Shown here: positions 11,750-22,262 of the stretch, in pieces | Layout of the letters: each line of letters opens with the position of its first letter | Numbering within the stretch: position 1 is the first letter of the stretch | Source of the DNA: Margaritispora aquatica | Lineage: Eukaryota; Ascomycota; Leotiomycetes; Helotiales; Discinellaceae | Length of the DNA stretch: 64,000 nt | Direction of reading: 5' to 3' | Assembly: GCA_007644065.1 (NCBI GenBank) | Contig: VJWN01000034.1 | Location: 67,107 to 131,106 of the forward strand | Program-made: the position numbers and the translations under genes | Notes under the pieces: model-generated | Database searches by the model: none | What the model saw: only the letters and a program-made list of their open reading frames with translations | Told to the model about the DNA's origin: nothing

Positions 11750-12979
11750 ATGTCTCGAACATTACCTTCACTCTTACTATTACCACCTCCACCTTCTGAT
11801 GCCTCACCATCAAATCTATCAGCAGCATATCGTCCGTCAATCACGGCAACTATCTCAAGCTTGAGAGTCCTTCCAACCAGCAATCGATTGATCCTTGCAA
11901 TTCCATGTCCAGCTGTTCATGATCGTCTTCAACTTCCCAGGTCACACCTTTACGATGAACTTCAAGGACTCCTAGCCGGTATTTACACCTTAGTGTGTGT
12001 CGTCTGTGCCAAACTGGAAGCTGAGGTCGAATCCAATAGCCCAGGTTCGATAGATGCTCGTGTTATCTTGTTGGACTACGATAGTACCAAGTGGAATACC
12101 ATAGATGATGAGTCTCCGACTTTGGACCCAATGTTAGCCGGTCCTATCATTAGTCTTTCCGTCCTGGCCATCACTCGTCGCCAATGGAACTTGGTGTTCT
12201 CCGTTGATGGAGAAGAGGGTCAAGCTATACTCGCAAAGTATATCTCTTTGACGAATAGACAAAGTCCTCCTATTGTGGGACAAATGAGAACTGTCGAGGG
12301 AGGACTTAGCCTTGTTCAAAAGCCGTCCAGCAAGACCTCGTCCACCTCATCGGCTATCCATCATGTGGTGGCAGTTGGTGGGACTTTTGATCATCTCCAT
12401 GCTGGACACAAATTGCTGCTTACAGCAACAGCATTGCTCCTTCAACCAGTTCAGCGAGGCTCCAAGAATCTCGCGAGATTAATTGTCGGAATTACGGGCG
12501 ACGAGCTCTTGAAAAACAAGAAATACGTCGAGTACTTGAAGAGTTGGAAGCAGAGACAAGAAGATGTTGTAGAGTTTCTTCTCTCTGTCCTTCTCTTCCA
12601 AAACTCATCAGAGCAGACAATAGAGATATCCTCGATCGATACACCTGAGCCAAATGGACGAGCAATACACACTACCTTGAAAGGATGCTCCATCAGAATT
12701 GAGTGTGTTGAAATCCAGGATCCTTTCGGACCAACAATCACCGATGAGAGTATCAGTGCTCTAGTTGTGTCCGGCGAGACACGTTCAGGAGGTCAGGCAG
12801 TGAATGATAAGCGAACTGCTAAGGGATGGAAGCCACTTGAGGTATTTGAAATCGATGTTTTAGATGCTCAAGAAAGCAAAGAGGACGGAGATGCCGCGCC
12901 GGACAACTTTGCATCCAAAATAAGCAGCTCTGCCATTCGCCAAAGGAAAGCTGAGTTGAGGAAGTCATCGTGCCTTTGA
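11750..12979 (+). CDS. CAB4: Phosphopantetheine adenylyltransferase
   Basis: A single exon encodes 409 residues. The nucleotidyltransferase domain starts near residue 205 with VAVGGTFDHLHAGHKLLL, containing the HxGH active-site motif, followed by LIVGITGDELLKNKKY and, near the C-terminus, KISSSAIRQRKAELR, the ISSTxxR-type ATP-binding motif. These are the marks of eukaryotic PPAT, which joins 4'-phosphopantetheine and ATP to form dephospho-CoA, the fourth step of coenzyme A synthesis. There is no dephospho-CoA kinase domain, so the enzyme is monofunctional like yeast Cab4, unlike animal COASY. The first 200 residues are a divergent N-terminal domain usual in filamentous fungi. No targeting signal is seen. 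The gene diverges from the WDR68-like gene. Confidence 0.93.
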   Translation: MSRTLPSLLLLPPPPSDASPSNLSAAYRPSITATISSLRVLPTSNRLILAIPCPAVHDRLQLPRSHLYDELQGLLAGIYTLVCVVCAKLEAEVESNSPGSIDARVILLDYDSTKWNTIDDESPTLDPMLAGPIISLSVLAITRRQWNLVFSVDGEEGQAILAKYISLTNRQSPPIVGQMRTVEGGLSLVQKPSSKTSSTSSAIHHVVAVGGTFDHLHAGHKLLLTATALLLQPVQRGSKNLARLIVGITGDELLKNKKYVEYLKSWKQRQEDVVEFLLSVLLFQNSSEQTIEISSIDTPEPNGRAIHTTLKGCSIRIECVEIQDPFGPTITDESISALVVSGETRSGGQAVNDKRTAKGWKPLEVFEIDVLDAQESKEDGDAAPDNFASKISSSAIRQRKAELRKSSCL

Positions 12980-14588
12980 TGCAGGCAGGACTCGTCACAT
13001 ATGCACGACCAAAAGGTAAAGTCAATATTAATTACTCCAACAAGGGCTATCAACTTCTTACAACCTTCATGTGGCACGCCCAAATTGCACCTTGGATACG
13101 CATTGGGTTACGAAGCTGAACATATCATGTATCTCGGATGGAACTTCAACCACAACAAGACATGAGTTTCCAAAGGGTGCCTCTCAAACATATGCCACTG
13201 CATCAAGAGACACACCGCTTTATTCAATGTGTTGAAGGGATTAAGGGGGCACACCATATGCGAGGGATTTTATCTTCCTCTCACCTCAACGTAGAGTGAG
13301 ATATGGGCTGCATATGCCATTCGTTTGACCAACATTTCGGTTTTTTTACGGGCGATTTTCATCACCAACATCAGATGCGGCAGGAGGGTTGCAGTTGTGA
13401 CAAGAGTGCATCAGATTCACGGAATCAGCTTCGCACATATCGCATAATGTCATACAGCATATTCACGATGAAGCTGTTGGGATATTCCGCTTTGACTCTG
13501 TGACGTACGAATAAATGTTGAAATCAATTCCTGAGCAATGCATAACACACCCTATTTGGCGTTACGGGCCGCTCCCGAGTCCGAGAAATATTCAGAGGGA
13601 AATGGTCAAGTACAAACGATCATGCGGGGCGCTTTATTAACCGCCCGGGAGAGTTCCGCCCAGTCGCGTTGAAGAATTTTCGATGCCCTACAACAGAAAG
13701 TTTTGTGGCGCAGGGGCGTCTGCGGGCTATATTGTCATGCTCGTTGTGAATTTCTGCGTTGATGTATCACCATCACTCCTATTCTTTCACACTTACTATG
13801 GCCGACATATTCTCTTCACCAGGGCTTGCTTGGATGCTTCATTCCTAGGAACAGGAGTGCTGAAATGCCCGCAACTGGTGTGCTCCTTCGCTAGATTATC
13901 CAACGGCAAGCACTTGCACCCTTTCACTGGTGGTCATTATCTCGAGTATGCACTTCTCACACCCTCCCACCCTTGCCGTGCATCTTTTACTGCGAGTTTG
14001 GCCTATGCGGTCGCAGATGAGTACACCCATTTACGATCACGTTACTCGATTTCTCCCGAATTTTTGGTTCCCACTAAGACCTTCACGTCCAATAAAACTG
14101 TATAATAAGGAACCACTCCTGCAAGTGTAGACGCCTTGAGCGAATAGCCTACCATCCTGCATTTCCTCTTTATCCTCGAACAGATTGCCTGTTCAGTTTT
14201 GGCCTGGCCGACGCACAACACGTCAGTATCTTCTGCTGCTCCTGCTGCTCCTGCTGCTCCTGCTGCTTGCATCAACATGCGAGTTGTGTTGGCAACTTTG
14301 TAGGCTTTTGTACTTCGTTTCGATCCAAGGCTTGCGAATATTCGACCTTCGGTTTCTTCTTCACTTGCCTGAGGTGTTGCGCTATTTGATTCGGTAGCCA
14401 CCGGAGTTTCGACAGACTCCTCAATATCTCGTGTCCTCCCGTCTGCTCTAGAATTGATAGCTGGGTCTTCAAGTCGAGCATCCTCGGTGAAGATACCACG
14501 TCCACCAAGACCACGGAAACACAGTTCGGGAAGAACAGAATTTGAAAAATTCCATTAATAGAACGTCACCATTCGGAATACCTTCAAG
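12980..14588. other. 1.6-kb gap between CAB4 and the F-box gene
   Basis: No gene is firmly supported. On the plus strand a 140-codon open frame (13683-14105) has no recognisable motif. On the minus strand one frame stays open from about 14550 to 14042 and begins with a Gly/Arg-rich GLGGRGIF and includes an AAG-repeat stretch, but has no good start codon or homology that I recognise. The 9-bp repeat at about 14232-14267 lies inside it. It may be a gene remnant or chance. Confidence 0.4.
14232..14267. repeat. CTGCTGCTC 9-bp repeat
   Basis: Three to four copies of a CTGCTGCTC unit. Read on the minus strand they encode repeated Ala-Ala-Gly. Confidence 0.85.
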
Positions 14589-16587
14589 ATGTTGACATCG
14601 ATCCTGCCCGATGAGATTTGGCAAATAATCATTGGAGAAATTAGTCCTAGATCCGCAGAAGTGAGTACATATGAACTTAGCATATTGAGCGAGGAGAGTT
14701 TCGCGTCTGGCCTTCTTCCTCTCGAACCAACAGAAAATCCACCGGGATTAAGGGATCTCCATAACATGGTAAGACTCTCATCCTTCACATGGCGTTGACT
14801 AGGCTAACCAATTTGCAAGAGATGTAGTTGTGTGCATTTCTCAAAATTATGCGAGAGATATGTTTTCATGCGCATAGTCACCAGATTTAAATGTCCTGAT
14901 CTTTCGAGAAACTCGGAACAGGAGGATCCATTCCAAAGACTGACAAAGATTGCCATTGGAGACAAGGCCACTCATGTGAAGCAATTTTCGTATATGGTTC
15001 CTAGACTTTTTGGATATCCTGCAGGCACTGTCACCTTTTCACAATTCAATATCACTGTAGCTAATTTCAACAGGCTTGGTAGAGTCGGATTTTGATGCAA
15101 TACGAGCGACCGTACGCAGAGAAATTGCTGCTTTTCAAGTTCAAATCAACAAACTTCAAGGATCTAGCCACTCTAGCTCCTCTAGCAATGTTGACAGGCA
15201 AAGATCGCCACTTACACAGCTACAAAAGAAGCTCAAATCTACCGAAGCAAAGGCGGAAAACATTGAAGAAATCGTGAAAAGAGCTTTGCATCAGAGAAAA
15301 GTGTTGACTGAAAAGCTAGATGAAGCGGCTCTATTGACTGCATTCAAAAGTTTCAGTGGACTGAGGTTAATCCGTTTTATGCCTTTGAACGATAAAGCAG
15401 ACATCAGCTTTGAGAGATATCTTGATTCGCACCCAGATCTTGCTGTTAGACTACGACCTTCTTTGACTGATGCATTCCATCATGGGGCTCAAACACTGGC
15501 CGTAGCTGTCAAAAAATCAGACACCAATGCCTCTCGATTTTCAAGTCGATCTCTTGATCTCAGGACACTCATTCTGACAGACAGCATACGAGAAACTATG
15601 CGAGATGTGGCAAAGCGTCTGACTGCATTGGACCTGCACGTTGTTTATCAGCAGAATGACAACACTGAGAGTCAAATGCACACTTTGTCCGCTCTGTTCA
15701 AAATCATGTTTGAAGCAGCCTTCAAACTGCAGGCTGTGCATGTGGGATTTGGACGAAGGGTGTCCATACCCTTACAGTTCATATTTCACGATGTTCAATT
15801 TCACCATCTACAACACATAGGCCTGCACGAATGGCGATTACATGCAACGGAACTGATTAGCTTGCTAGACCACCATAAGAAATCCCTCAGATCACTCAGA
15901 CTTAGACGTGTGTCACTTAAAGAAGAATCCACTAGAGAGCTTGGTCTTTGGAGCACTGTTTTGGAATATATCCGCCTGAATTTGAAGCTTGACTGGATCA
16001 GTTTACGTGGTGTTGCTTACAACGATGATACTCTCACAATGGGAAGAATACAATTTGGGCAAACTATTTACGGACCACCTCCACCAGGTAGCGATTCAGA
16101 TGACTCGGAGCCTTTTGATGACGATGATCTTTCCGAGGATGGTTGGAGTGTTTCCAATAACTCCGAAACGCAGGACTCGTCAGATGAAGTTGGTGAACAT
16201 GCGTCAGATCAAGGGAATGGGCCTTTTCATACTCACAACAACGAGGATGACAATCAATCCGAAACAAATGAAAGTGAGACTACTACTGTTGGTCAACCAC
16301 AAGATGATTTGGAAGATTCGACAGATGAGAGTATTGATGATCACGATGATATGAGCGATCTTGATGATATTCACAACTTGACCGTTGCGGAAATACCAGA
16401 AACTGAAGCGAATCGTCCGATATTTGTATCTTCCAATCTACGTTGTTACTGCGATAAGGGATATGCATTTGGTCAACTTCGAGATAATGGGCTCTATGTG
16501 ACGAAAGCAAGATGGAAGAAATGGGAGCAATGGACATTGAAGCGATGTGAAAGGGGTCACGATCCGTCTCCTCAACCTGCAACGTAG
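14589..16587 (+). CDS. F-box domain protein with acidic C-terminal region
   Basis: Three exons, 14589-14768, 14820-15024 and 15074-16587, encode 632 residues. The start MLTSILPDEIWQIIIGEI followed after the first splice by RCSCVHFSKLCERYVFMRIV is a fungal F-box pattern (LPxEIxxxI, then L-xx-CxxF). The F-box would bind Skp1 in an SCF ubiquitin ligase. The rest shows no LRR or WD40 repeats that I can name; a short coiled-coil stretch (about 160-200, LTQLQKKLKSTEAKAENIEEIVKRA) and an acidic, Ser-rich region (about 465-580) are visible. The second intron (15025-15073) begins with GC instead of GT; this is the only join that keeps the frame and gives YPAGLVESDF. The stop lies only 88 bp from the stop of the convergent dehydrogenase gene. 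Confidence 0.75.
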
Positions 16588-16675
16588 CTTCAATTGTATG
16601 CAGACTTTCAACTCCCGACAACGAAAAAAACGGATTCGTAAAAATTAAATGGATCGTTTGATTCATGCGTTCAAC

Positions 16676-17728
16676 CTAAAACACGACCTGTCCACCATCA
16701 ACCAGAATATCGGTTCCTGTTCAACAAGTTAGCATCAACTGCTTCACTAGGATGGACAACCTACCATTCATATAACTACCGGCACTTGAGGACAGCAATA
16801 CCACAGCACCAGTAAGCTCACCAGGAACACCCATCCTTCCCATCGGATTTCTATCAGCCCAAGTTGCACGAGCATCAACGAGGCCATCCCCTTCATTCAG
16901 AATCGTGTCCATATACCCAGGAGAGATGGAATTGACTCTGATTCCATACCTAGCCCACTCAGCAGCCAAGCTATTCTTCAATGCCAACAAAGCCGCTTTG
17001 CTCACATTATACGCGACTTGTGGTTGGGGATAGTTGACTCTATGACCGGATATACTCGCCACAAACATGATGCTTCCACCTGTACCTTGCTTAACCATCT
17101 GCTTGGCAGCAGCTTGGGCACAGAAGAATGTCCCCGTTGTGTTGATATCTAGCGTCTTTCGCCATTGAGCAGCCGTCATCTCCATAGCATGTGTACAGCC
17201 AACCACGCCAGCAAAACAGAGCAGGATATCGACTGATCCGAGAACTTGGGCTGTCTCTTCAACCGCAGTCTCTAGGGCCGAGGAGTCGGTGATGTCGACT
17301 TGCTTGGCTGAGATTTTTGCATTTGGAAACTCGGCAGTAAGTTCGTCGATTTTAGGTTGAGCTTGGTTTAGGGAGACATCGAAGATCATTAAGCCTGAGA
17401 GACCGTGTTCGAGGAGGGCTTTTGCGGCTTCGAATCCTAAAGTACCTGCTCCACCAGTCACGCTGCGTGTTTGTCAGTGTCTGTTGTTATATGAGAAGAA
17501 AAGCGGGTTGGGGGAGTGAGTAAGTAGGGTGACAGATGGGAGAAAAGCAATCTCATACATTGCATTTCCTTGAACTTGGAATCTCAAACTTGCTCTAGCT
17601 GTGGCATTTGTGTTCTCTGGTACAGGCATTGGAGGACCAGTGAGAGAAGTGGGAGAGCCATTGCTAAGTGTCATATGTGGGAGCTTGCGGGTCTTGAGGG
17701 CTTCGCGTTCGTCTGGGGTAGGAGACAT
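16676..17728 (-). CDS. Short-chain dehydrogenase/reductase, polyol (arabinitol/sorbose) type
   Basis: Exons 17728-17559, 17462-16765 and 16716-16676 encode 302 residues. The Rossmann motif is AIVTGGAGTLGFEAAKALLEHG, formed across the first splice. The catalytic set is visible: Ser in FVASISGHR, Tyr and Lys in YNVSKAALLALKNSLAAEWA, and the family tail SPGYMDTIL and DILVDGGQVVF. A roughly 55-residue N-terminal extension and the overall pattern resemble fungal D-arabinitol 2-dehydrogenases and NADP-dependent sorbose/mannitol reductases. The substrate cannot be fixed from sequence. An aspartate at the end of the second strand (MIFDVSLNQ) favours NAD(H) over NADP(H), which is an inference. A second enzyme of this class, with a mitochondrial-looking leader, lies at 60802-62002. 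The start is the first ATG in the open frame. Confidence 0.88.
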
Positions 17729-19067
17729 TTCGAGTAGATGAGCTGGATCTTTGTTTAGGGATTGTTTGTTTGGGTCGGCGCTGAGGCAATGAAAAGTATT
17801 GGATTTTTTTTTAAGTAAGAGTTGTGTTTAAGTGATATGAGATGTGGTGAGATGACGTGAATTGTGCTTGTTTGCTTGAGCTTCTAGTGAAAGACGGATA
17901 TCAAACGAAGTTACAACTCAAGCGTTCAAAGATGGTAGAGAGTTTCAATCAACGATATATGAGGTACGAAGATGAGTTTATTATTCAAGTTCTCAAGTCT
18001 CAACACGAGGTATCTATCCTTTTTATAACAATCCCACCAGCACAATAAAATAAATAGTTCTGCCCCAACTCCTCAGAGACGGAACTCTCTCGCCCGCCTG
18101 GAGGGTCTATGGTGGGGAAGGTTTGGCGGGGCAGGGCAGGACTGGACTGGACTTGACTGTGACTGGGTTCGATAGGGTTGGGTTCTCCATCATTGGTGTT
18201 TTGGTGCTTGGATCGTTACACGGTCAGGGCTTTTGCTTTGGTCTTTTGGTCTTGGGTTTGGTCTGGGGAGAGAGGAGAGCTTTTGAGTCAGGTCTGGTTT
18301 AGTATGGGATAGGACAAGATAGATAGGACAGGTTTGCCGAGCTGGTAGTAAGTAGATTTATGTACCTATGAGAGGAGAGAAGAAGAACTGGGAGACAGAC
18401 AGACATACATACATGCATATGAAAAGGGACCGTAATAGTAATAGTAATAGCGATATACATGAAATGGATATCATCATAAAGTGAAGGTAGTATGGGATTC
18501 TATTTGGATTGGTTGACTACCTACCTACCTACCTGCCTATGCTTCTATCAAGCTATCTATCAGACTGTATAGCATAATTGGTCTTGTGAGGATATCAAAG
18601 AGTGCATAGGTGCATAGCTTGGAAGAAGCGGTATATCATGTGTCCAGATCATATATCTGCAGTAATGTCTCACTATCCAACCTTTACAATCCTGAGCATG
18701 TGAGAAGTTTCCTTTCAGCCTTTCCAGCTTCCAGGATTCTTCCCTTCCCTTGCTCGCCAATCCATATCGTGGTGCTGACATTGATTGATTGACTGCCTGC
18801 TGCTCGTGCAACCAAGAATTTATTATCATCTACTATCACTTTGGTTTGTACAATACTACCACAACACCAACATAATTCAATAAGACCCTGCACAGCTCAG
18901 AGAAGATCTGCCATGAGAGGAGAATCATGATCTGAGAAATACACACAAAAAGACAAACGAGAGCTTCTACATAGAAGCAACAGCTCCAGAAACAACGCAC
19001 ATGCTCAAAGCCTACCCTCAATAGGTAGCTCCAGCCCAGCTCAGCATCACTACCACCCAACCTCAAA
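17729..19067. other. Divergent 1.3-kb spacer upstream of SDR and Atg28-like genes
   Basis: No coding exon is supported. It contains GTAATA-type repeats near 18430-18450, a CTAC tract at about 18517-18535 and GT-rich purine/pyrimidine stretches near 18130-18310. It should hold the promoters of both flanking genes, but I cannot point to specific elements. Confidence 0.5.
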
Positions 19068-21041
19068 ATGTCCTACTTCTCCTCCTCCAGAGACACCAGT
19101 CCCGTCCCCCTCTTGAACGAACATCGGCACTCCGTCTCCCTACAAACCCTCTCTCCACGGCGTGCACCCTCTTCCTCTCGCGCAACAGCCAGTCCACCAC
19201 CTTCCTTCTACCGCGATCTCAATGAACAGCACAATCACAACCACACACCGAGCAACAGTGGCAGCACATTCGATGGGTCGCCGTCTAGGATGAAAGGCAG
19301 GCCGGGCAGGAGGATTCAGTTCGCTGCTCCGCCGCCGCCGATTGCAGGGTCGGTGTTCTTGAGTCCGCCGACAAAGGGCATGGGGTATGGGGGTGAGAGT
19401 TCAAGTGCACATGGGAAGGTAAATGGGGGTGGGAATGGCAATGGGAGTTCTGCTGGTGGGAGTGTGAGTGGGAGGTCTCGATCTGCGAGGGATGGGAGGA
19501 ACAGAAGTACGGATTCGAATTCGAATACGAATAATTTGCGCAGAAGCGGTATTTCAAGTATGGACCCTCTACTGGTCCTGGAGAGGAAACAGAGGGCTAT
19601 TCAGGCCGAGATCCAGGAATTGCTGGATGCGCAGTCTGCGGGCTTGATCAAGGGCTTTGGCGGCGAGGCCAATGATGGTGGCTCAGATGCAGGGAGCAGT
19701 ACACCCACGTCGAGGAGTTTGCAGAGGGAGAGAGGCGTAGGCGTCGTTCCTGTGCGGCAGCCGAAGAAGAAAGTCCTGGGGTTGAGGGGCGCGAGGAAGG
19801 CGTTGCTGAGGGATATGGGGGAGTTGGTGCTGGTGAAAATGGAGGAGAATGCTGTTCTTGAGGAGGAAGTCAGGCGGAGAGAAGAGGTCCTGGCTAGGGT
19901 TGCGGAGTGGGAGAAGAGGATTGAGGTTGTGAGGGAACAGCTCAGTTCATACACGGATACAAGTCCGCAGGAAGCTGAAGACGAGAGAGGCAATGAGGAA
20001 GCGAGGGAGATTGCTGAGTTGAGAGTTGAGGAGAAGGCGGTCGATACTGAGATCAGAGAGATGGAGGATCGATTGGCTAGTATGCGTGCTCGGAAGGGCT
20101 GGCTGGGAGAGAGGATTAAGGAGTGTGTCAATCGTCGGGAAGCGAGATTGAGCAGTTATCGTGGTGCGTTGAGGGAGGTCGAGGGCGAAGTCAAGGATTT
20201 CCTCAAGCGGCCACCTCTTGCTGCTAGTGTTGTCATGGATGGCGAGGAGAGCTTCACTTCTCTGCCTAGCAATCGACGCACGCTCGGTCTCGCGCGAGAG
20301 TGGTGGGATAAAGAAGTCGCGGTGCTTGAGAAGCGGAAGCAGGAGGTTGAGAAGGAGAGGAGCGCGTTGGAAGATGGAGCAGAGATGTGGAGCGAGTGCA
20401 TCAACGTCATTATTGGGTTCGAGGACGATTTAAGGAGGAAGATGAGCGCTAGTCTTGGCGATAAAGAAGTGTTGAGAAAACAGGTCAAGCGTATGGGAGG
20501 CGTGATTGCGGAATTACAGGGCAAGGTTGATGAGGCGACGCAGAAGGGGTGGAAGTTGATTATGGTTGCGGTGGGTGCTGAATTGGAGGCTTTTAAGGAG
20601 GGGGAGGGGATTTTGAAGGGTGCGTTGGGTGGGAGTGGTCTTGAGATGGAGAGGGAGGAGTCGACTGATGGTACGCTGGAGGGGGGCTTGGATGGTGCTG
20701 CTGCTCACAATCACGAAGATCGGATGAGGGCTTTAATAGATGATGGCGACATCTCTACAAATGGCCATGAGCATGCACACAGTCATGGAAGCGAACTTGG
20801 ACATGGACATAGACAACTAGACCACGACGACGACGACAGAGACGACGACGGCGATAGTGTCCTCAATGAGCTTAATGCCGGTATAGGCATGGATGGAAGT
20901 CAAGCTGTTAGAGCGAGGGCCTTGCATTCGCGCATTGGGGATAGGGAGAGGACGAGCTTTGGGAGTGGTGATGGTGATGGTGATGAGGACGGGGAGCCGG
21001 ATTTGGCGAGTTTGATGGTTGATGTTGGTGTTCATGATTGA
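19068..21041 (+). CDS. Coiled-coil protein, probable autophagy protein Atg28-like
   Basis: One uninterrupted frame encodes 657 residues. The first 160 residues are Ser/Gly/Asn-rich and disordered. Around residues 165-198 there is DPLLVLERKQRAIQAEIQ then ELLDAQSAGLIKGFGG, a segment that I associate with the filamentous-fungal Atg28 family. From about 245 to 520 the protein is heptad-rich coiled coil (EEEVRRREEVLARVAEWEKR; REMEDRLASMRARKGW). Atg28 was described in Pichia as a coiled-coil factor for pexophagy and autophagy; I assign it here by family memory, not by a catalytic motif. After residue 545 the tail is unusual: His-rich (GHEHAHSHGSELGHGHR) then Asp-rich (LDHDDDDRDDDGD). No membrane segment is seen. 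If the Atg28 call is wrong it remains a fungal coiled-coil scaffold. Confidence 0.65.
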   Translation: MSYFSSSRDTSPVPLLNEHRHSVSLQTLSPRRAPSSSRATASPPPSFYRDLNEQHNHNHTPSNSGSTFDGSPSRMKGRPGRRIQFAAPPPPIAGSVFLSPPTKGMGYGGESSSAHGKVNGGGNGNGSSAGGSVSGRSRSARDGRNRSTDSNSNTNNLRRSGISSMDPLLVLERKQRAIQAEIQELLDAQSAGLIKGFGGEANDGGSDAGSSTPTSRSLQRERGVGVVPVRQPKKKVLGLRGARKALLRDMGELVLVKMEENAVLEEEVRRREEVLARVAEWEKRIEVVREQLSSYTDTSPQEAEDERGNEEAREIAELRVEEKAVDTEIREMEDRLASMRARKGWLGERIKECVNRREARLSSYRGALREVEGEVKDFLKRPPLAASVVMDGEESFTSLPSNRRTLGLAREWWDKEVAVLEKRKQEVEKERSALEDGAEMWSECINVIIGFEDDLRRKMSASLGDKEVLRKQVKRMGGVIAELQGKVDEATQKGWKLIMVAVGAELEAFKEGEGILKGALGGSGLEMEREESTDGTLEGGLDGAAAHNHEDRMRALIDDGDISTNGHEHAHSHGSELGHGHRQLDHDDDDRDDDGDSVLNELNAGIGMDGSQAVRARALHSRIGDRERTSFGSGDGDGDEDGEPDLASLMVDVGVHD

Positions 21042-21461
21042 TAAGCTGGGGCGGCAAGTTTGTTGGCTTTGGTGGGTGGAAGGAGGGAGATTCTATCGAG
21101 GGGGCGAAGTAGAGCGGAAGGGAAGGGAAGGGGAGACAGTGTAGAGTACAGTAAGATAGAGAGAGATTTGATACCAGTGTTTTATTTTAGCTAGCGTCGC
21201 TTAATTGAACATCTTCAACATTTCTATCCTTTTTCATACGTATAAGTATGGATTCATTGCATTAGTATACAGGTAACTAAATATATGATTTCGTTTTTGA
21301 ATTTTGAATTTTGAATTTTAACATTTGAAATTTGAAATTTGTATACCTTAAGTAATCGTATACTCTCACACTATCTATAGTATTATATATCAAATTTCCA
21401 TTTTCTTTTTTTTCTCTTTGTTTTTGGTGCAAGGTTTCGAAGGCATTTACTTATTTACTTT

Positions 21462-21497
21462 CTTACTCACTTACTCACTTACTCACTTACTCACTTA
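21462..21497. repeat. (CTTACTCA)4 minisatellite
   Basis: Four perfect 8-bp units and a partial fifth, flanked on the left by related TTTACTTATTTACTT sequence. It lies in the large gap between Atg28-like and pyruvate kinase genes. Confidence 0.9.
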
Positions 21498-21997
21498 ACC
21501 AATCCACCATATATGTACCTACCATCCCAAATACCTTCAAACCTTCAAACCAAAGAAAGTTGGGTAACAAATATCCATAGGTGCATATACATATATAAAG
21601 ATAAAGAAGTCGGTACTTTAGCTTTCCCAAAATAAGATCAATAACCCAATGGTTTTCTTCTTCTTCTCAGCCGATGAAACGAAAGTTATTAGACTAAAAG
21701 AGTAGAGTAGAGGTTAGGATAGAAAATTTATACTAGTACAAAAGAGAGAGAGAGAGATAGTTATAGAGTTTATTCATAAGTCTTACCTAGGCGAATGATC
21801 TACTTGCTCCCTTTCTATCTGCCTGTTTATTTATCCAAATAGACGAAGTGGCTTAAAATGAGCTAGGTATATTCCATTCCATACATAGATTGGATATCCG
21901 TGATATTCATAAATACCCGCCTACCTACCTACTTACCTACCTACCTACATCCAACATCACCTATAGCTAAATAAATGGATAGTTAAGTACATCTTTC

Positions 21998-22014
21998 CCC
22001 TAACCCTAACCCTC
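21998..22014. repeat. Interstitial telomere-like CCCTAA repeat
   Basis: CCCTAACCCTAACCCTC gives two and a half units of the fungal telomere repeat TTAGGG (complement). It is too short to be a healed end and lies between ordinary genes, so it may be a telobox-like site or chance. Confidence 0.8.
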
Positions 22015-22225
22015 AAACTCAAAAACTATACCTCGGTCACCTAGACGAGCATGCAAGAGAGGTAGAAGTAGAAGTAGACAATATTGATATTGATGTAGAT
22101 CTCAATGCTTCGTGCCTTGTCTTGTCTACCTTACTCTCTATAGTATATATAGTATGCATCTCTTTTTCAAAGCTGAACGAACCTTCGCTTTCGAAAATTC
22201 GCCAATGCTTGGGCAAAATTTTATT

Positions 22226-22226
<1 letters not shown>

Positions 22227-22262
<36 letters not shown>
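22227..22262. repeat. (AT)n(GT)11 dinucleotide repeat
   Basis: An AT dinucleotide run passes directly into eleven GT units. Such alternating tracts can adopt Z-DNA or slip during replication. No transcript feature is visible nearby. Confidence 0.9.

Noticed and set aside
13683..14105. 140-codon open frame on the plus strand after CAB4
   Set aside because: No motif, no splice context and composition unlike the neighbouring genes. It overlaps a frame of equal quality on the other strand.
21998..22014. Telomere-like repeat as an old chromosome end
   Set aside because: Only two and a half units, with normal genes continuing on both sides. It is kept as a repeat only.
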